Shown piece by piece: positions 53,026-62,673 of a stretch of DNA of 64,000 nucleotides; positions within the stretch are counted from its first letter, which is position 1; every line of letters begins with the position of its first letter. The stretch comes from Desulfovibrio legallii (GTDB lineage Bacteria > Desulfobacterota > Desulfovibrionia > Desulfovibrionales > Desulfovibrionaceae). Both the position numbers and the translations under genes were made by a program. Under the pieces are notes generated by a model, which saw only the letters and a list, made by a program, of their open reading frames with translations, made no database searches and was not told the DNA's origin. The DNA is taken from positions 149,346 to 213,345 of the forward strand of contig NZ_SIXC01000001.1 in NCBI RefSeq assembly GCF_004309735.1. The letters are read 5' to 3'.

Positions 53026-56000
53026 TGGACGTTCGGCCCCGTTCGCGGCAGTTACGCCAGATCAAGGCTTCGGCCGGGTCCGGCAAAACCTTTGAGCTGA
53101 CGCGCTGCTTTTTGCAGCACGTGGTGGCCTGCGGCGCGCCCGCACCCGCCACGGGCGTCTGCGCCCTGAGTGCGGCCGGCCCCACTGGCTGGGGCGACGT
53201 CCTGGCCGTCACCTTCACCAACGCCGCCGCCGCCGAAATGCGCGAGCGCGTGGTGCGCCAGTTAAAAAACGCCGCCCTGGGCCATCCGCCCGAAGGTCTG
53301 CCCCTGGCCGCGGACGAGGCCGGCCGCTGGGTCACAGCCATCATGCGGGACATGGGCGCGCTGCAGATACGCACTATCGACAGCCTGCTGCACAGCATTG
53401 TCCGCGCGGCGGCTCTGGACCTGGGCCTGCACCCGGAGTTTCAGCCCGTGTTCGCCAGCGAGGAGGCTCTGACGCCCTACCTGGACCTACTGCTGGAAGA
53501 AGCCCGGCGGCAGAACCCGGCCATGCTTGAGCTGCTGCGGCAGGTCTGTCACGCCCTGGTCTGGCACGGCAACAGCCGGGGTTTTCTGGCTGGAGAAAAA
53601 ATCCTGGGGCAACTGCGTCCCTTTATGGATAAAGCGCTTTTGGGCGAGCTGGAGGACGTTTCTCCACCGGCCGCGCTGGAACAGCGCTGGACCACCCTCC
53701 TGCTGGCGGCGCGCTCCGCCGGACAGGCCCTTCTGGAGGCGGCCGAGGCCGCAAGTCTGACCTGGAAAAAACAGGCCTATGCCGCTGTGGAAAGCATGGC
53801 CGCAGGCACTGTGAAGGATTCGGCTTTTTTTAAAAAGCCTGAAGCCGCCGATCTGTTCACCAAACATCAGACCGTTCCCGCCGCCGTGGCGGCATCCTTT
53901 ACCCGCTGCGCGGCCGCCGCCGGAACATGGCTGGAGGAGGCCCCTTTGCTGCAGCTGGGCCTGCGCTACGCCCCGGCCGTGGAACTGGCCCGTACCTTGG
54001 CCGAGGCCTTTCGCAGTAATCAGGCTGAAGAAGGCCATCTGCCCGGTCTGCTTATCCCCCATCTGGCGGCGGACCTGCTGCGCGCCGAGCACGGCGTGCC
54101 GGACGCCCTCTGCCGCCTGGGCGCGCGGCTCACCCATTTTTTGGTGGACGAATTTCAGGACACCAGCGCCGAGCAGTGGCGCGCCCTGCGCCCCTTGGTG
54201 CTGGAGGCGCTCTCGCGCGGCGGTTCGCTGACCTGGGTGGGCGACGTAAAGCAGTCCATCTACGGCTGGCGCGGGGGCGACCCGGACCTGTTCGACGCCG
54301 TGCTTGGCGATGCGTCCCTGACCGCCCTGGTCCCAGAGGGGGAACGCGTCACCCTGCCCCATAACTGGCGCAGTCGGCGGGAGGTGGTGCAGCACAATAA
54401 CCTGTTGTTCACCCCTCTGGAAAACCGCGAAACGGCCCTGCGCGTGCTCACGGCCCTGTTGCCCGGCACCTCGCCCACCGAGGGGCTGCCGCAGGCCGCC
54501 GCCAAACTGGCCCAGGCTTTTGCGGGCGCGGCGCAGCAAAGCCCGCCCCAGGGCAAGCCCGGCGGGCTGGTGCAAGTGGACGTGCTGGAGGCAGAAAACG
54601 TTGAGGCCCTCACAGCCGCGACCCTGGAACGCCTGGGCAACCTGCTGGAAGAAGACATCGGCCCGACGCGCCCTTGGTCGGACGTGCTGGTGCTGGTGCG
54701 CTCCAACCGCATGGCCGCCATTGTGGCGGATACCCTGCTGGGCCGGGGCATCCCGGTCATTACGGAAAACAGCCTGCGCCTCGCCGGGCATCCCCTGGTG
54801 GCGCAGACTGCGGCCCTGCTCAGCTTTCTGGACAATCCCGAAGACGATATTGCCTTCCTTACTGTTGTCACCGGCGTGCTGTTTCACGACCACCCTGAGG
54901 CCGCGCCCCTGGCGGAGGAAGATCTGCACGGCTGGTGCGCGGGCGGGCCGCGAGGCGGGCCTTTGTACCGCCTGTTCCGCCAGCGCTGGCCGCAGGTCTG
55001 GCAGGCCTTGCTGGAGCCCTTTTTTAACCAGTCCGGGCTCATGACTCCTTACGACCTGACCCAGGAATGGTTCTCCCGCCTGGAGGCGGCCCGACGCTTC
55101 CCCGAAGCCGAAGCCTTTTTGCGTCGTTTTATGGAAGTGCTGCACAGTGCCGAAGAAAAAGGCCTCTCCACCCTGCCTACCTTTCTGGAGCACTGGCGGG
55201 ATAAAGGCGACGCCGAGCGGGTGCCCATGCCCGAACAAATGGACGCCGTGCGCATCATGACCATCCATAAATCCAAGGGTCTGGAAGCCCCCGTGGTGGT
55301 GGTGCCCTGGACGGACTTCCGCCTGCGGGTCCACCCCGACCCCCGCACCGTCACCCTTGGCGGCCTGCGCTATGTGGTGGGCAACGCCAGGGCCCTCAAC
55401 GCTCCTTATTTTGCAGAGCTGGTCCGCCAGGCCCGCGAATGCCTGCATCTGCTCTATGTGGCCTTTACCCGCGCGCGGGATGCTCTGTACGTGTTTCGCG
55501 GCGCCCCCGTGGGCGGCCAGAAATCCGCCTGCGACGCCCTGGACGTGCTTTGGGAGGCGGCCGGTCTGCAGCCCCCCTATACCCTGGGCGCACTGCCGGA
55601 GCCCCTTGTCGACGCACCCGTAGCCGCCCAGACCGACATGACAACGGCCGATGTGGCCCCCACTGCAGGGGGCTACGCGCAGGCAACAGCGTCCTCCCCC
55701 ACGTCCGACTCGGAGGCAGACGCGGTGGACCACAGGCCCCGCGCCGGCGCCGGTGCAAAGGACGGGCCCGCAATGGACAGATTTGCTGCGGGCAAGGGCC
55801 CATCCGTACCCGCCGCACAGCCTGCGGCTTCGCACAGCGCGGATCCCGACGCCGCGCCCTGGCGGCCCATGCAGTGGCTGCCGCGCCTGAAGATTTACCG
55901 CAACCCGCTGGCGGGCATGGCCTTTCGTGCGGAAGACCGGGGCACCTTGCTGCACGCCTGCCTGGAGCGTCTGCGCCCCACGGGGCAGCCGGAGGCGGAC

Positions 56001-56438
56001 GCTCGCGCGGCCCTGGAATACGGCCTGCGCCAGTACGCCCTGCCCGTGCCCCAGGACGCGGGCTTTCGGGAGGAGCTTGCCGCCTCTCTGGCCTGGCTGG
56101 CAGCGCAACCGCAGGCTGCGAGCTGGCTTGCGCACGGTCTGCCGGAGCATTCTCTGCTGGACGGCCAGGGCAACCTGCTGCGTGTGGACCTGCTGGTGCC
56201 CGAAGCCTGGGGCAGCCTGGTCCTCGACTACAAAAGCGGTCAGGCCAGGGAAGAGCACGTGGCGCAGGTGCGCACCTATCTGCGCTGTCTGCACGCGCCG
56301 GGGACAACAAGCCGGGAAGCGCGCGCGCTGCTGGTCTATCTGGATCTGCGCCGCTTCCGCCTGGTCACGGATACGGTCGTTTCCCCTTTGCAGGAACACT
56401 GCGACGGCCTGTTGCCCCCGGAGGATGCCTTGGCATGA
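53025..56438 (+). CDS. addA: AddA/RecB-like UvrD-family helicase-nuclease
   Basis: 1137 aa. Walker A KASAGSGKTFELT (14-26), motif Ia AVTFTNAAAAEM, motif II VDEFQDTS, motif III GDVKQSIYGWRGGDPD, motif IV LPHNWRS, motif V MTIHKSKGLEAPV and motif VI LLYVAFTRARDALY are all intact. A low-complexity linker (about 860-945) precedes a RecB-type nuclease with GTLLHACLERL, VDLLVP and LDYKSGQ (about 1067). It unwinds and resects broken DNA ends with AddB, encoded next with an ATGA overlap. Confidence 0.92.
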   Translation: MDVRPRSRQLRQIKASAGSGKTFELTRCFLQHVVACGAPAPATGVCALSAAGPTGWGDVLAVTFTNAAAAEMRERVVRQLKNAALGHPPEGLPLAADEAGRWVTAIMRDMGALQIRTIDSLLHSIVRAAALDLGLHPEFQPVFASEEALTPYLDLLLEEARRQNPAMLELLRQVCHALVWHGNSRGFLAGEKILGQLRPFMDKALLGELEDVSPPAALEQRWTTLLLAARSAGQALLEAAEAASLTWKKQAYAAVESMAAGTVKDSAFFKKPEAADLFTKHQTVPAAVAASFTRCAAAAGTWLEEAPLLQLGLRYAPAVELARTLAEAFRSNQAEEGHLPGLLIPHLAADLLRAEHGVPDALCRLGARLTHFLVDEFQDTSAEQWRALRPLVLEALSRGGSLTWVGDVKQSIYGWRGGDPDLFDAVLGDASLTALVPEGERVTLPHNWRSRREVVQHNNLLFTPLENRETALRVLTALLPGTSPTEGLPQAAAKLAQAFAGAAQQSPPQGKPGGLVQVDVLEAENVEALTAATLERLGNLLEEDIGPTRPWSDVLVLVRSNRMAAIVADTLLGRGIPVITENSLRLAGHPLVAQTAALLSFLDNPEDDIAFLTVVTGVLFHDHPEAAPLAEEDLHGWCAGGPRGGPLYRLFRQRWPQVWQALLEPFFNQSGLMTPYDLTQEWFSRLEAARRFPEAEAFLRRFMEVLHSAEEKGLSTLPTFLEHWRDKGDAERVPMPEQMDAVRIMTIHKSKGLEAPVVVVPWTDFRLRVHPDPRTVTLGGLRYVVGNARALNAPYFAELVRQARECLHLLYVAFTRARDALYVFRGAPVGGQKSACDALDVLWEAAGLQPPYTLGALPEPLVDAPVAAQTDMTTADVAPTAGGYAQATASSPTSDSEADAVDHRPRAGAGAKDGPAMDRFAAGKGPSVPAAQPAASHSADPDAAPWRPMQWLPRLKIYRNPLAGMAFRAEDRGTLLHACLERLRPTGQPEADARAALEYGLRQYALPVPQDAGFREELAASLAWLAAQPQAASWLAHGLPEHSLLDGQGNLLRVDLLVPEAWGSLVLDYKSGQAREEHVAQVRTYLRCLHAPGTTSREARALLVYLDLRRFRLVTDTVVSPLQEHCDGLLPPEDALA

Positions 56439-59400
56439 GCGGCGCGCCCTTTCTGGTTTTTCCCTGGCAACATCCCTTTTTGGCGGACCTCAAGGCCCAC
56501 CTGGACCGGCTCTGCGGCGATATGCCTGGCCAGGCCCTGGTGGTGGTGCCCCACCACCGGCCCTGGCGCTACCTGGCGCGGCTTTATGCGGCTTCCGGCC
56601 ATGTGGGGCCCCTGCCGCGCGTTCTGCCCCTCACGGATCTGACGGCCCAATGGCGGGCGCGCCTGGCTCAGGCCCCTTTGTACACGGCGGGCGACCTGGA
56701 CCGTGTGGCGGCATTGCAGCAGGCTGTGGCTGCCGTTGCCCAGGAAGACAGCGCCCTGGCCGCGCGCTTCGCCCATATGGACGTAGGCCGCTTTTTGCCC
56801 TGGGGCCTGCGCCTGGCCCAGGTTTTTGAAGACATGTTCCAGCAGCAGGTGGCGGCCGTGGATCTGACCCACATGGAGCAGGAGGTGGCCGCACCGGCTG
56901 CGGCCCTGCTGGGCGCACTGGGGCGCATCGGCAAGGCCTATGCGGCGGAACTGCGGGCCAGAGGCTGGACTACGCCGGGCCTGGATACGGCCAGCGTGGC
57001 TGCAGACGCCACAGACATCCCGGTCCTGTTCCGCCCCACAGAACGCCGCCCCGTACTGCTTGCGGGCTTTTCTCTGCTGACGCGCGGGGAGGAAGCCGTG
57101 CTGCGGCGGCTGTGGGAGGCCGGGGCGCAGGTCTGCCTGCACGCGGACCCGGCCCTGGCGCAAGGGGGCACGCCCCACTGGTCCTGTGAGCCTCTGGCTG
57201 CCTGGATCCGCCGCTGGCGCGCCACGGCCCTTCCGGCAACGCCGCGTTTTGCCGCACAGAATTTGCCGCAGGCCGCTGATCAGGACACGGCCTGTCCGTC
57301 CCCGCGCCCGGACTATCATTTTTTTGCCGGGTACGACCTGCATTCACAACTTAAAGAACTGCGTGAAGTTTTAACAAACGCGCCGGACCCGCCCCCCAGT
57401 CCGGAGCAGGCTGTTGCCACAGACGCCGCCACGGCCGTGGTACTGACGGACAGCGCCCTGCTTATGCCGGTGCTGCACCACTTGCCGCACAAGGATGTGA
57501 ACGTCTCCATGGGCTATCCGCTGGAGCGCTCCCCCCTCTACCACTTGCTGGATGCCCTGCTGCGCCTGCAGGAAACCCGCGATGCGGATGGCCGCTACTA
57601 CTGGCGAGCCCTGCTGCGGTGTCTGCGCCACCCCTACCTTAATCTGCTGCGCGCCGCCCCCCGCACGCCGCAAGCTGGCCCTGACGCCGCTGTCGGGGGC
57701 GATGGCGCTCCTGTGGCGGTCGCGGGGCCGCCCCTGCGCGAGGCCCTGCGCCGTCTGGAGCACCACATCCGCACGGGCGCGCGCTTTGTGGACTTGTCTG
57801 CCATAGTCCCGGCCTGCGCCGCCGAGATCCCCGCAGATCAGGCGGCTCTGCTGCACGAAACCCTGACCCTGTGCACCACAGGCTTCGGCACGGCTACCAC
57901 TCTGGAAGACACCGCCCGCGGTCTGTTGCGGATCTGTGACTTTCTGCTGCTGCACGGCGGGGACATCTGGCGGCGCTTTCCGCTGGACGCCGAAGCCCTC
58001 TACCGCCTGAGCCGTCATGTGGCCCCGCGGCTGCGCGACAATTGCCTGGCGCAGACCCCCTTGCAGCCTGCAGTGTTGCACGCGGTACTGCGTGGCATGC
58101 TGGAGCAGGAGCGCGTGCCCTTTGAGGCTGAACCGCTCACGGGCCTGCAGGTCTTGGGCATGCTGGAAACCCGCCTGCTGCACTTTGACCGTGTGCTCAT
58201 TGTGGACGCCACGGACGACAAGCTGCCGGGCGCGCCCGCCCCGGACCCGCTGCTGCCCGATGCCCTGCGCCGCGTGTTGGGCCTGCCCGACGCCCGTGGG
58301 CGCGAAAAGGCCGCCGCCTATACCCTTTACCGCCTTTGCGCCGGGGCGCGGGAAGTACGTTTTTTCTGGCAGGAGGGCATCACCCGCTCCGAACTTTTTG
58401 ATGGGAAGAAAAGTCGCAGCCGTTTTGTGGAACAACTGCTTTGGGAGGAGGAGCAAAGTCGGGGGGCCCTGCTCGAACCCGGCCAGGGGCCGCTCACGGC
58501 GGCCCGCTGCACCCTGCGCGCCTTTGCCGCGCACCCCCAAAGCCTGCCACGTCAGGGCGGGCTGGATACGGCTTTGAGGCGACTTTTACGCCGTCCCCTT
58601 TCCGCCACTCTGTTGGACGTCTATCTGGAATGTCCCTTGCGCTTTGTCCGCCAGTATCTTTGCGCCCTGGAACCACCGCAGGAGGTCAACGAGGGCGACG
58701 ACCCGGCTGCGGTGGGCATTTGCGTTCATGAAACCCTGCGCGCGCTGTATGCCCCGTACCTGCAGCGCAGCGTCCGGCGCAGCGCTTTGGGCCCCGCCGC
58801 CGTACAGGCCGCCTTTGTTCAGGCTCTCGCCTCTTCCGGGCTGGAAGCGCAACTGCCGCCGGACAGTCTGCTTATTCTTAAGGAAGCCGTGCCCATGCGG
58901 CTGCAGCGCTTTCTGGACAACCAGCCCGAAACCACCCTGATCGACGCTCTGGAAACGCCTCTGGACGCCACTTTACGCCTGGCCGGGGCCGACTATGCCT
59001 TTAAGGGCGTCTGCGACCGTCTGGACCGACGGGACGGCCTGCTCCATGTGCTGGACTACAAGACCGGCCGCATCAAACTGCCAGATGGCGACCTATGGAC
59101 AGACGTACGCTTTTTCCGTCAGGCCGGGCAGCTTTGTGACCGCCTGAATGGCCAGACCGGCGAAGCCGCCTCCCCTGCGGAAGCCCTGGAGGATCTGGAC
59201 GCCCTGTTCTGCCGACTTTGCGAGCGGCTCCGCAGCCTGCAGCTGCCCGTCTATCTGCTCATGGCCCAGGCCGCGGGCCTGGGCCCCCTTGGCGACGCGG
59301 CCCTGGTGGACCTTGGCGACACGGGCCGGGAGGCCCCCCTGTTCGGCGGCCTTGTGGGTGAGGACGTGCAGGCCGCCCTGGGCTACTGCCGCACGGCCCT

Positions 59401-59500
59401 GGAGCTCACTCTCCTGCACCTGACGCGCGCCCCGCACTTTGCGGCCCGGCCCGACAAGCACTGTCGCTACTGCCCTTACGCAGGCCTCTGCACCGTTTAG
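56435..59500 (+). CDS. addB: AddB-like nuclease subunit with Fe-S cluster motif
   Basis: 1021 aa. The N-terminus (FLVFPWQHPFLADL) lacks a Walker A, so the helicase-like part is likely inactive. C-terminal PD-(D/E)XK nuclease: GICVHETLRAL, GVCDRLDRRDG and LDYKTGR (about 873). Four cysteines match the AddB iron-sulphur staple: C in YLECPLRF (about 733) and C1010, C1013, C1019 in CRYCPYAGLC. Order and partner gene support an AddAB-type complex over RecBCD; no recD is adjacent. Confidence 0.88.
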   Translation: MSGAPFLVFPWQHPFLADLKAHLDRLCGDMPGQALVVVPHHRPWRYLARLYAASGHVGPLPRVLPLTDLTAQWRARLAQAPLYTAGDLDRVAALQQAVAAVAQEDSALAARFAHMDVGRFLPWGLRLAQVFEDMFQQQVAAVDLTHMEQEVAAPAAALLGALGRIGKAYAAELRARGWTTPGLDTASVAADATDIPVLFRPTERRPVLLAGFSLLTRGEEAVLRRLWEAGAQVCLHADPALAQGGTPHWSCEPLAAWIRRWRATALPATPRFAAQNLPQAADQDTACPSPRPDYHFFAGYDLHSQLKELREVLTNAPDPPPSPEQAVATDAATAVVLTDSALLMPVLHHLPHKDVNVSMGYPLERSPLYHLLDALLRLQETRDADGRYYWRALLRCLRHPYLNLLRAAPRTPQAGPDAAVGGDGAPVAVAGPPLREALRRLEHHIRTGARFVDLSAIVPACAAEIPADQAALLHETLTLCTTGFGTATTLEDTARGLLRICDFLLLHGGDIWRRFPLDAEALYRLSRHVAPRLRDNCLAQTPLQPAVLHAVLRGMLEQERVPFEAEPLTGLQVLGMLETRLLHFDRVLIVDATDDKLPGAPAPDPLLPDALRRVLGLPDARGREKAAAYTLYRLCAGAREVRFFWQEGITRSELFDGKKSRSRFVEQLLWEEEQSRGALLEPGQGPLTAARCTLRAFAAHPQSLPRQGGLDTALRRLLRRPLSATLLDVYLECPLRFVRQYLCALEPPQEVNEGDDPAAVGICVHETLRALYAPYLQRSVRRSALGPAAVQAAFVQALASSGLEAQLPPDSLLILKEAVPMRLQRFLDNQPETTLIDALETPLDATLRLAGADYAFKGVCDRLDRRDGLLHVLDYKTGRIKLPDGDLWTDVRFFRQAGQLCDRLNGQTGEAASPAEALEDLDALFCRLCERLRSLQLPVYLLMAQAAGLGPLGDAALVDLGDTGREAPLFGGLVGEDVQAALGYCRTALELTLLHLTRAPHFAARPDKHCRYCPYAGLCTV

Positions 59501-59523
59501 ATAAGAAAATGTATTTTTAACAG

Positions 59524-59711
59524 CTACGGCATGCCCGTTGCGTCGCTTACCCGCGCAAATACAGAGGCTGTGCTGTCTGTATCTGTAGCCAGCGCTGCTG
59601 TCTTTGCCCGTAACTTTCCGCGTCGTTACGGCTGCAGCTACGCTTGCGCCTCCACAGCGGACGTCTGCTTACACAAGCGCCAGGGCCCTGTAACGTTGCA
59701 ATGCTCTGGCC
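59524..59711 (+). repeat. Family B repeat, copy 3
   Basis: Carries TACGGCATGCCCGTT, GCGCAAATACAGA, the core GCTGCTGTCTTTGCCCGTAAC (59594-59614), CGGCTGCAGCTACGCTTGCG, GTCTGCTTACACAA and AACGTTGCAATGC. The end forms a CCAGGGC/GCTCTGG hairpin with wobbles. The following 200 bases contain only the promoter at 59914. Confidence 0.8.
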
Positions 59712-59913
59712 CGGACATTGGTTGTTGCGGCAGAAGCCTTTGGCGGTTCAGGGGCATGGCCCCGTGAAATTTCTTTTTTCGTCCGGCATCTCCGGCAGCA
59801 GCATAACATAAGACGAATACGGTTCTGACCGTCCTGCCCGGCTGCCGTATCATAAAAAATCTGAATACCCGCGCCCGGTTGGCGTTCTGACAACAATTCC
59901 CTGTTGCGCCCCG

Positions 59914-59942
59914 TAAGAAATGCGCTTATATTTATTCCAAAA
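59914..59942 (+). promoter_or_regulatory. Predicted promoter of the nitronate monooxygenase gene
   Basis: TTGCGC (59914-59919), 17-bp spacer, TATATT (59937-59942), leaving a leader of about 70 nt. Confidence 0.55.
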
Positions 59943-60018
59943 ATCACCGGGGAACGATCTGGTCGTCAATCCGCGGCCCTGCCCGCTTTCCCGTTTCCGT
60001 CAGGACGGAGGTCTTGTC

Positions 60019-61176
60019 ATGCCTTTCCCCGCGCTTCGCATAGGTAATCTCACGGCCCGCATCCCTGTTATTCAGGGCGGCATGGGCGTGGGCATCTCAC
60101 TTTCCGGTCTGGCGTCGGCCGTGGCCAATCAGGGCGGCATCGGCGTCATTGCCGGAGCCATGATCGGCATGAAAGAACCCGATGTGGCCAAAGACCCGCT
60201 CACCGCCAACCTGCGCGCCCTGAGCACTGAAATACTCAAAGCCCGCCAGATGACGGACGGCATCATCGGCGTCAACCTCATGGTGGCTCTCACCACTTTT
60301 ACGCAGATGGTGCGTACGGCCATTGAAAACAGGGCGGACATCATCTTTTCCGGCGCAGGACTGCCTTTGGATATGCCCCGGCACCTGCTCCAGATGTGTG
60401 AAGAAAAGAAAGAAGAATTCAAGACCAAGCTGGTGCCCATCGTGTCTTCGGCCAGGGCAGCCACGGTCATTGCCAAAAAATGGGTGACCCATTTCGGCTA
60501 CACCCCGGACGCCTTTGTGGTGGAAGGCCCCAAGGCCGGCGGCCACCTGGGTTTTAAGCCGGAAGAGCTGCACGACCCCGCCCACGCCCTGGAAGTGCTG
60601 GTGCCCCAGGTGGTGGACGCCGTCAAACCCATGGAAGACAAGTGCGGCCGGTCCGTGCCCGTCATCGCCGCAGGCGGCGTCTATTCCGGCGCGGACATCA
60701 TGAAGTTTCTGAACCTCGGCGCTTCCGGCGTGCAGATGGGCACCCGCTTTGTGGCCACCCACGAATGCGATGCCGACGAACGCTTCAAACAGTCCTACCT
60801 GGCGGCCCGCCCCGAAGACGTGACCATTATCAAAAGCCCGGTGGGCATGCCCGGACGCGCTCTGGAAAACGAATTTATCCAGGAATCCCGCGCGGGCAAC
60901 AAAAAGCCCTTCAAATGCATCTTCCACTGCGTCAAAACCTGCGAGCAGGAAAAAACGCCCTACTGCATCGCTCAGGCCCTGATCAACGCCATGCGCGGCA
61001 ATCTGGAACGCGGCTTCGCCTTCTGTGGGGCCAATGTGGCGCGCGTCAACGCTATTATTTCCGTACGCGAGCTCATGGACAGCCTGCAGAAAGAATTTGA
61101 CGAGGCCAAAAGCAGCCTCAGCAAAAGCGTGCAGAACGTTCAGAGTATGCTGGGCCGCGTGGCCGGCATGAAATAA
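60019..61176 (+). CDS. Nitronate monooxygenase-like (2-nitropropane dioxygenase / FabK-related) flavoprotein
   Basis: 385 aa FMN TIM barrel. IPVIQGGMGVGISLSGLASAV, GGIGVIAG, GVNLMVAL, VVEGPKAGGHLG, VIAAGGVYSGADIMKFL and GASGVQMGTRFVATHE follow the NMO/FabK pattern, including the His near GGHLG. A C-terminal Cys-rich portion (CIFHCVKTCEQEKTPYC) is additional. It could oxidise nitronates or act as an enoyl reductase; the exact substrate is uncertain. ACGGAGG lies upstream of the ATG. Confidence 0.85.
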   Translation: MPFPALRIGNLTARIPVIQGGMGVGISLSGLASAVANQGGIGVIAGAMIGMKEPDVAKDPLTANLRALSTEILKARQMTDGIIGVNLMVALTTFTQMVRTAIENRADIIFSGAGLPLDMPRHLLQMCEEKKEEFKTKLVPIVSSARAATVIAKKWVTHFGYTPDAFVVEGPKAGGHLGFKPEELHDPAHALEVLVPQVVDAVKPMEDKCGRSVPVIAAGGVYSGADIMKFLNLGASGVQMGTRFVATHECDADERFKQSYLAARPEDVTIIKSPVGMPGRALENEFIQESRAGNKKPFKCIFHCVKTCEQEKTPYCIAQALINAMRGNLERGFAFCGANVARVNAIISVRELMDSLQKEFDEAKSSLSKSVQNVQSMLGRVAGMK

Positions 61177-61197
61177 GCGCGATCCCGACTGCCGAAA

Positions 61198-61236
61198 AAA
61201 TCCCCCTTGGCCGATCTGCATAGCCAAGGGGGATTT
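61198..61236. terminator. Bidirectional terminator
   Basis: AAATCCCCCTTGGC and GCCAAGGGGGATTT form a 14-bp stem with an 11-nt loop. The A-run before it and T-rich stretch after it let it serve both the gene ending at 61176 and the convergent gene ending at 61576. Confidence 0.85.
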
Positions 61237-61326
61237 GTTACGTTTTTCGAAACTGCGTATTCGTAAATTTCTCTATGTACGGCTGCGCAGGTTGCCCGCT
61301 CAGCGCTGCACCGCGCATCCGCACCA

Positions 61327-61405
61327 CTGACGTTGCTCCGTAACCAGCGCTGCTGTCTTTGCCCGTAACGTCCTTCGTCGCAAACGGGCCAATAAGGAGC
61401 AAACG
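61327..61405 (+). repeat. Family B repeat, copy 4 (partial, divergent)
   Basis: The core GCGCTGCTGTCTTTGCCCGTAAC (61348-61369) and the GCCCGT/ACGGGC pair are kept; the flanks have diverged. The sequence from here to 61575 holds no gene. Confidence 0.6.
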
Positions 61406-61575
61406 ACGCCTGTTCCTTTGCGACGAGCGGCCGCCTGCGCGTCCACAGCCTGCTGCAAGCCTATCCATGCCCACGCGCCAAGGGCTGTTTTTTCCCGTGA
61501 CCTGCCGCGACCGCGAAGATATGGCGTCCTGTGCGCCAGGGGCTGGTCCTTGCCGTCCCGGCGCGTATGGCCGCC

Positions 61576-61884
61576 CTATTCTTCTGTATCCTTATCCCTG
61601 GGCGGCAGTTCGCGGCCCCCTTCCTGCAGGCGCTGCAAAAATTTGTCTCGACACTCGTAACTGCAAAAACGGTAAATCTTTTCGCCGTCCCGTACGGAGA
61701 TATTGCCCTCGGTAGAAACATAGGCCCCGCATTCCGGGTCTTTGACCATCTCGCCGGCGGCCACTTTACGCTCTACTTCGGCGGCGCTGTCTTCTTTGTG
61801 TTCTTTTTTCTTTTTGAGCAGGTCATTGGCAAACAGGCGGTACAGCACATAGCCCGCCACAATAAGAATCAGCCATTTCCACAT
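61576..61884 (-). CDS. Small membrane-anchored YHS/TRASH-type metal-binding protein
   Basis: 102 aa. One N-terminal membrane helix (WKWLILIVAGYVLYRLF), a Lys/Glu-rich linker, then KDPECGAYVS and YRFCSYECRDKFL: a C-x21-C-x3-C arrangement typical of YHS/TRASH metal-binding domains. Such domains sense or deliver heavy metals, here presumably facing the cytoplasm or periplasm at the inner membrane. GGAGG lies 8 nt before ATG 61884. Partner unknown. Confidence 0.8.
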   Translation of the reverse strand: MWKWLILIVAGYVLYRLFANDLLKKKKEHKEDSAAEVERKVAAGEMVKDPECGAYVSTEGNISVRDGEKIYRFCSYECRDKFLQRLQEGGRELPPRDKDTEE

Positions 61885-62000
61885 GCAACGCTCCTCCAAC
61901 CCAAACTGCGGCCGCAGGGACCGCGCCGGGGGCTTGACAAAAAATGACGCGCGGCGCGCTGGCCGCTGCCGAGCATTTGTAGCACAGGGGCCGCGCCCCG

Positions 62001-62516
62001 TCACTGAAAAATTCTGTGCCCTTCCAGCCGCCAGGGCAAACGCGCCAGCCACTGGCGGCCAGGCAGACCGCAGATGCGGATCTGCGGGGCCACCTCCAGC
62101 AGGGGCACCAGCACAAAGGCCCGCCGCGTCAGGCGCGGATGGGGCAAAAGACAGTGTGGGTGTGTGCTCTGCACATCTCCAAAAAGCAGCAAATCCAGGT
62201 CAATGACGCGCGGTCCGTAGCGCAGGGCCGGGTCCGGGCTGCGCACCCGTCCCTGGGCCGCCTCAATCTGCAGCAGCGCATCCATCAGGGCGTGGGGTTC
62301 CCAGTCCGCTCCGGGCAAGAGCTCCGCCGCCCGGTTCAGAAACCAGGGCTGGTCCGCATAGTCCTGCGGCTCCGTGGCGTAGACGGACGAAACCACGCCC
62401 AGCCGCATATCCGGCAGGGCCGCCAAAGCCGCAAGCGCCTGCTCCAGATGCTCCGCAGCCCCGGCCGCGTTGGATCCCAGCCCCACATAGGCCCGTAAAG
62501 CCTCGTCAGACCGCAT
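62001..62516 (-). CDS. folK: 2-amino-4-hydroxy-6-hydroxymethyldihydropteridine diphosphokinase
   Basis: 171 aa HPPK, which pyrophosphorylates the pterin before FolP acts. AYVGLGSNAAG, the FLNRAAELLPGA strand, RYGPRVIDLDLLLFGD (signature) and LPHPRLTRRAFVLVPLLEV are present. AAGGAGG lies 4 nt before ATG 62516. It is 116 nt upstream of the YHS gene on the same strand and divergent from xer. Confidence 0.94.
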   Translation of the reverse strand: MRSDEALRAYVGLGSNAAGAAEHLEQALAALAALPDMRLGVVSSVYATEPQDYADQPWFLNRAAELLPGADWEPHALMDALLQIEAAQGRVRSPDPALRYGPRVIDLDLLLFGDVQSTHPHCLLPHPRLTRRAFVLVPLLEVAPQIRICGLPGRQWLARLPWRLEGHRIFQ

Positions 62517-62673
62517 AACGCCTCCTTCTGCGGATTTCCGGCAGCAGAATTGCAGGGCACTGCAACAAAACCGCGCTTGAACGTGTGCCGCCGACACGGC
62601 ATAGCACAGCTTTGCCCGACGGAAAAGCCGCGGCCACCCCCGCCCCTTGCCCCCCGGAGGCAAGACGGCTAGC

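Noticed and set aside
53487-56399. 970-codon minus-strand frame opposite addA
   Set aside because: A shadow of addA; addA has all helicase and nuclease motifs.
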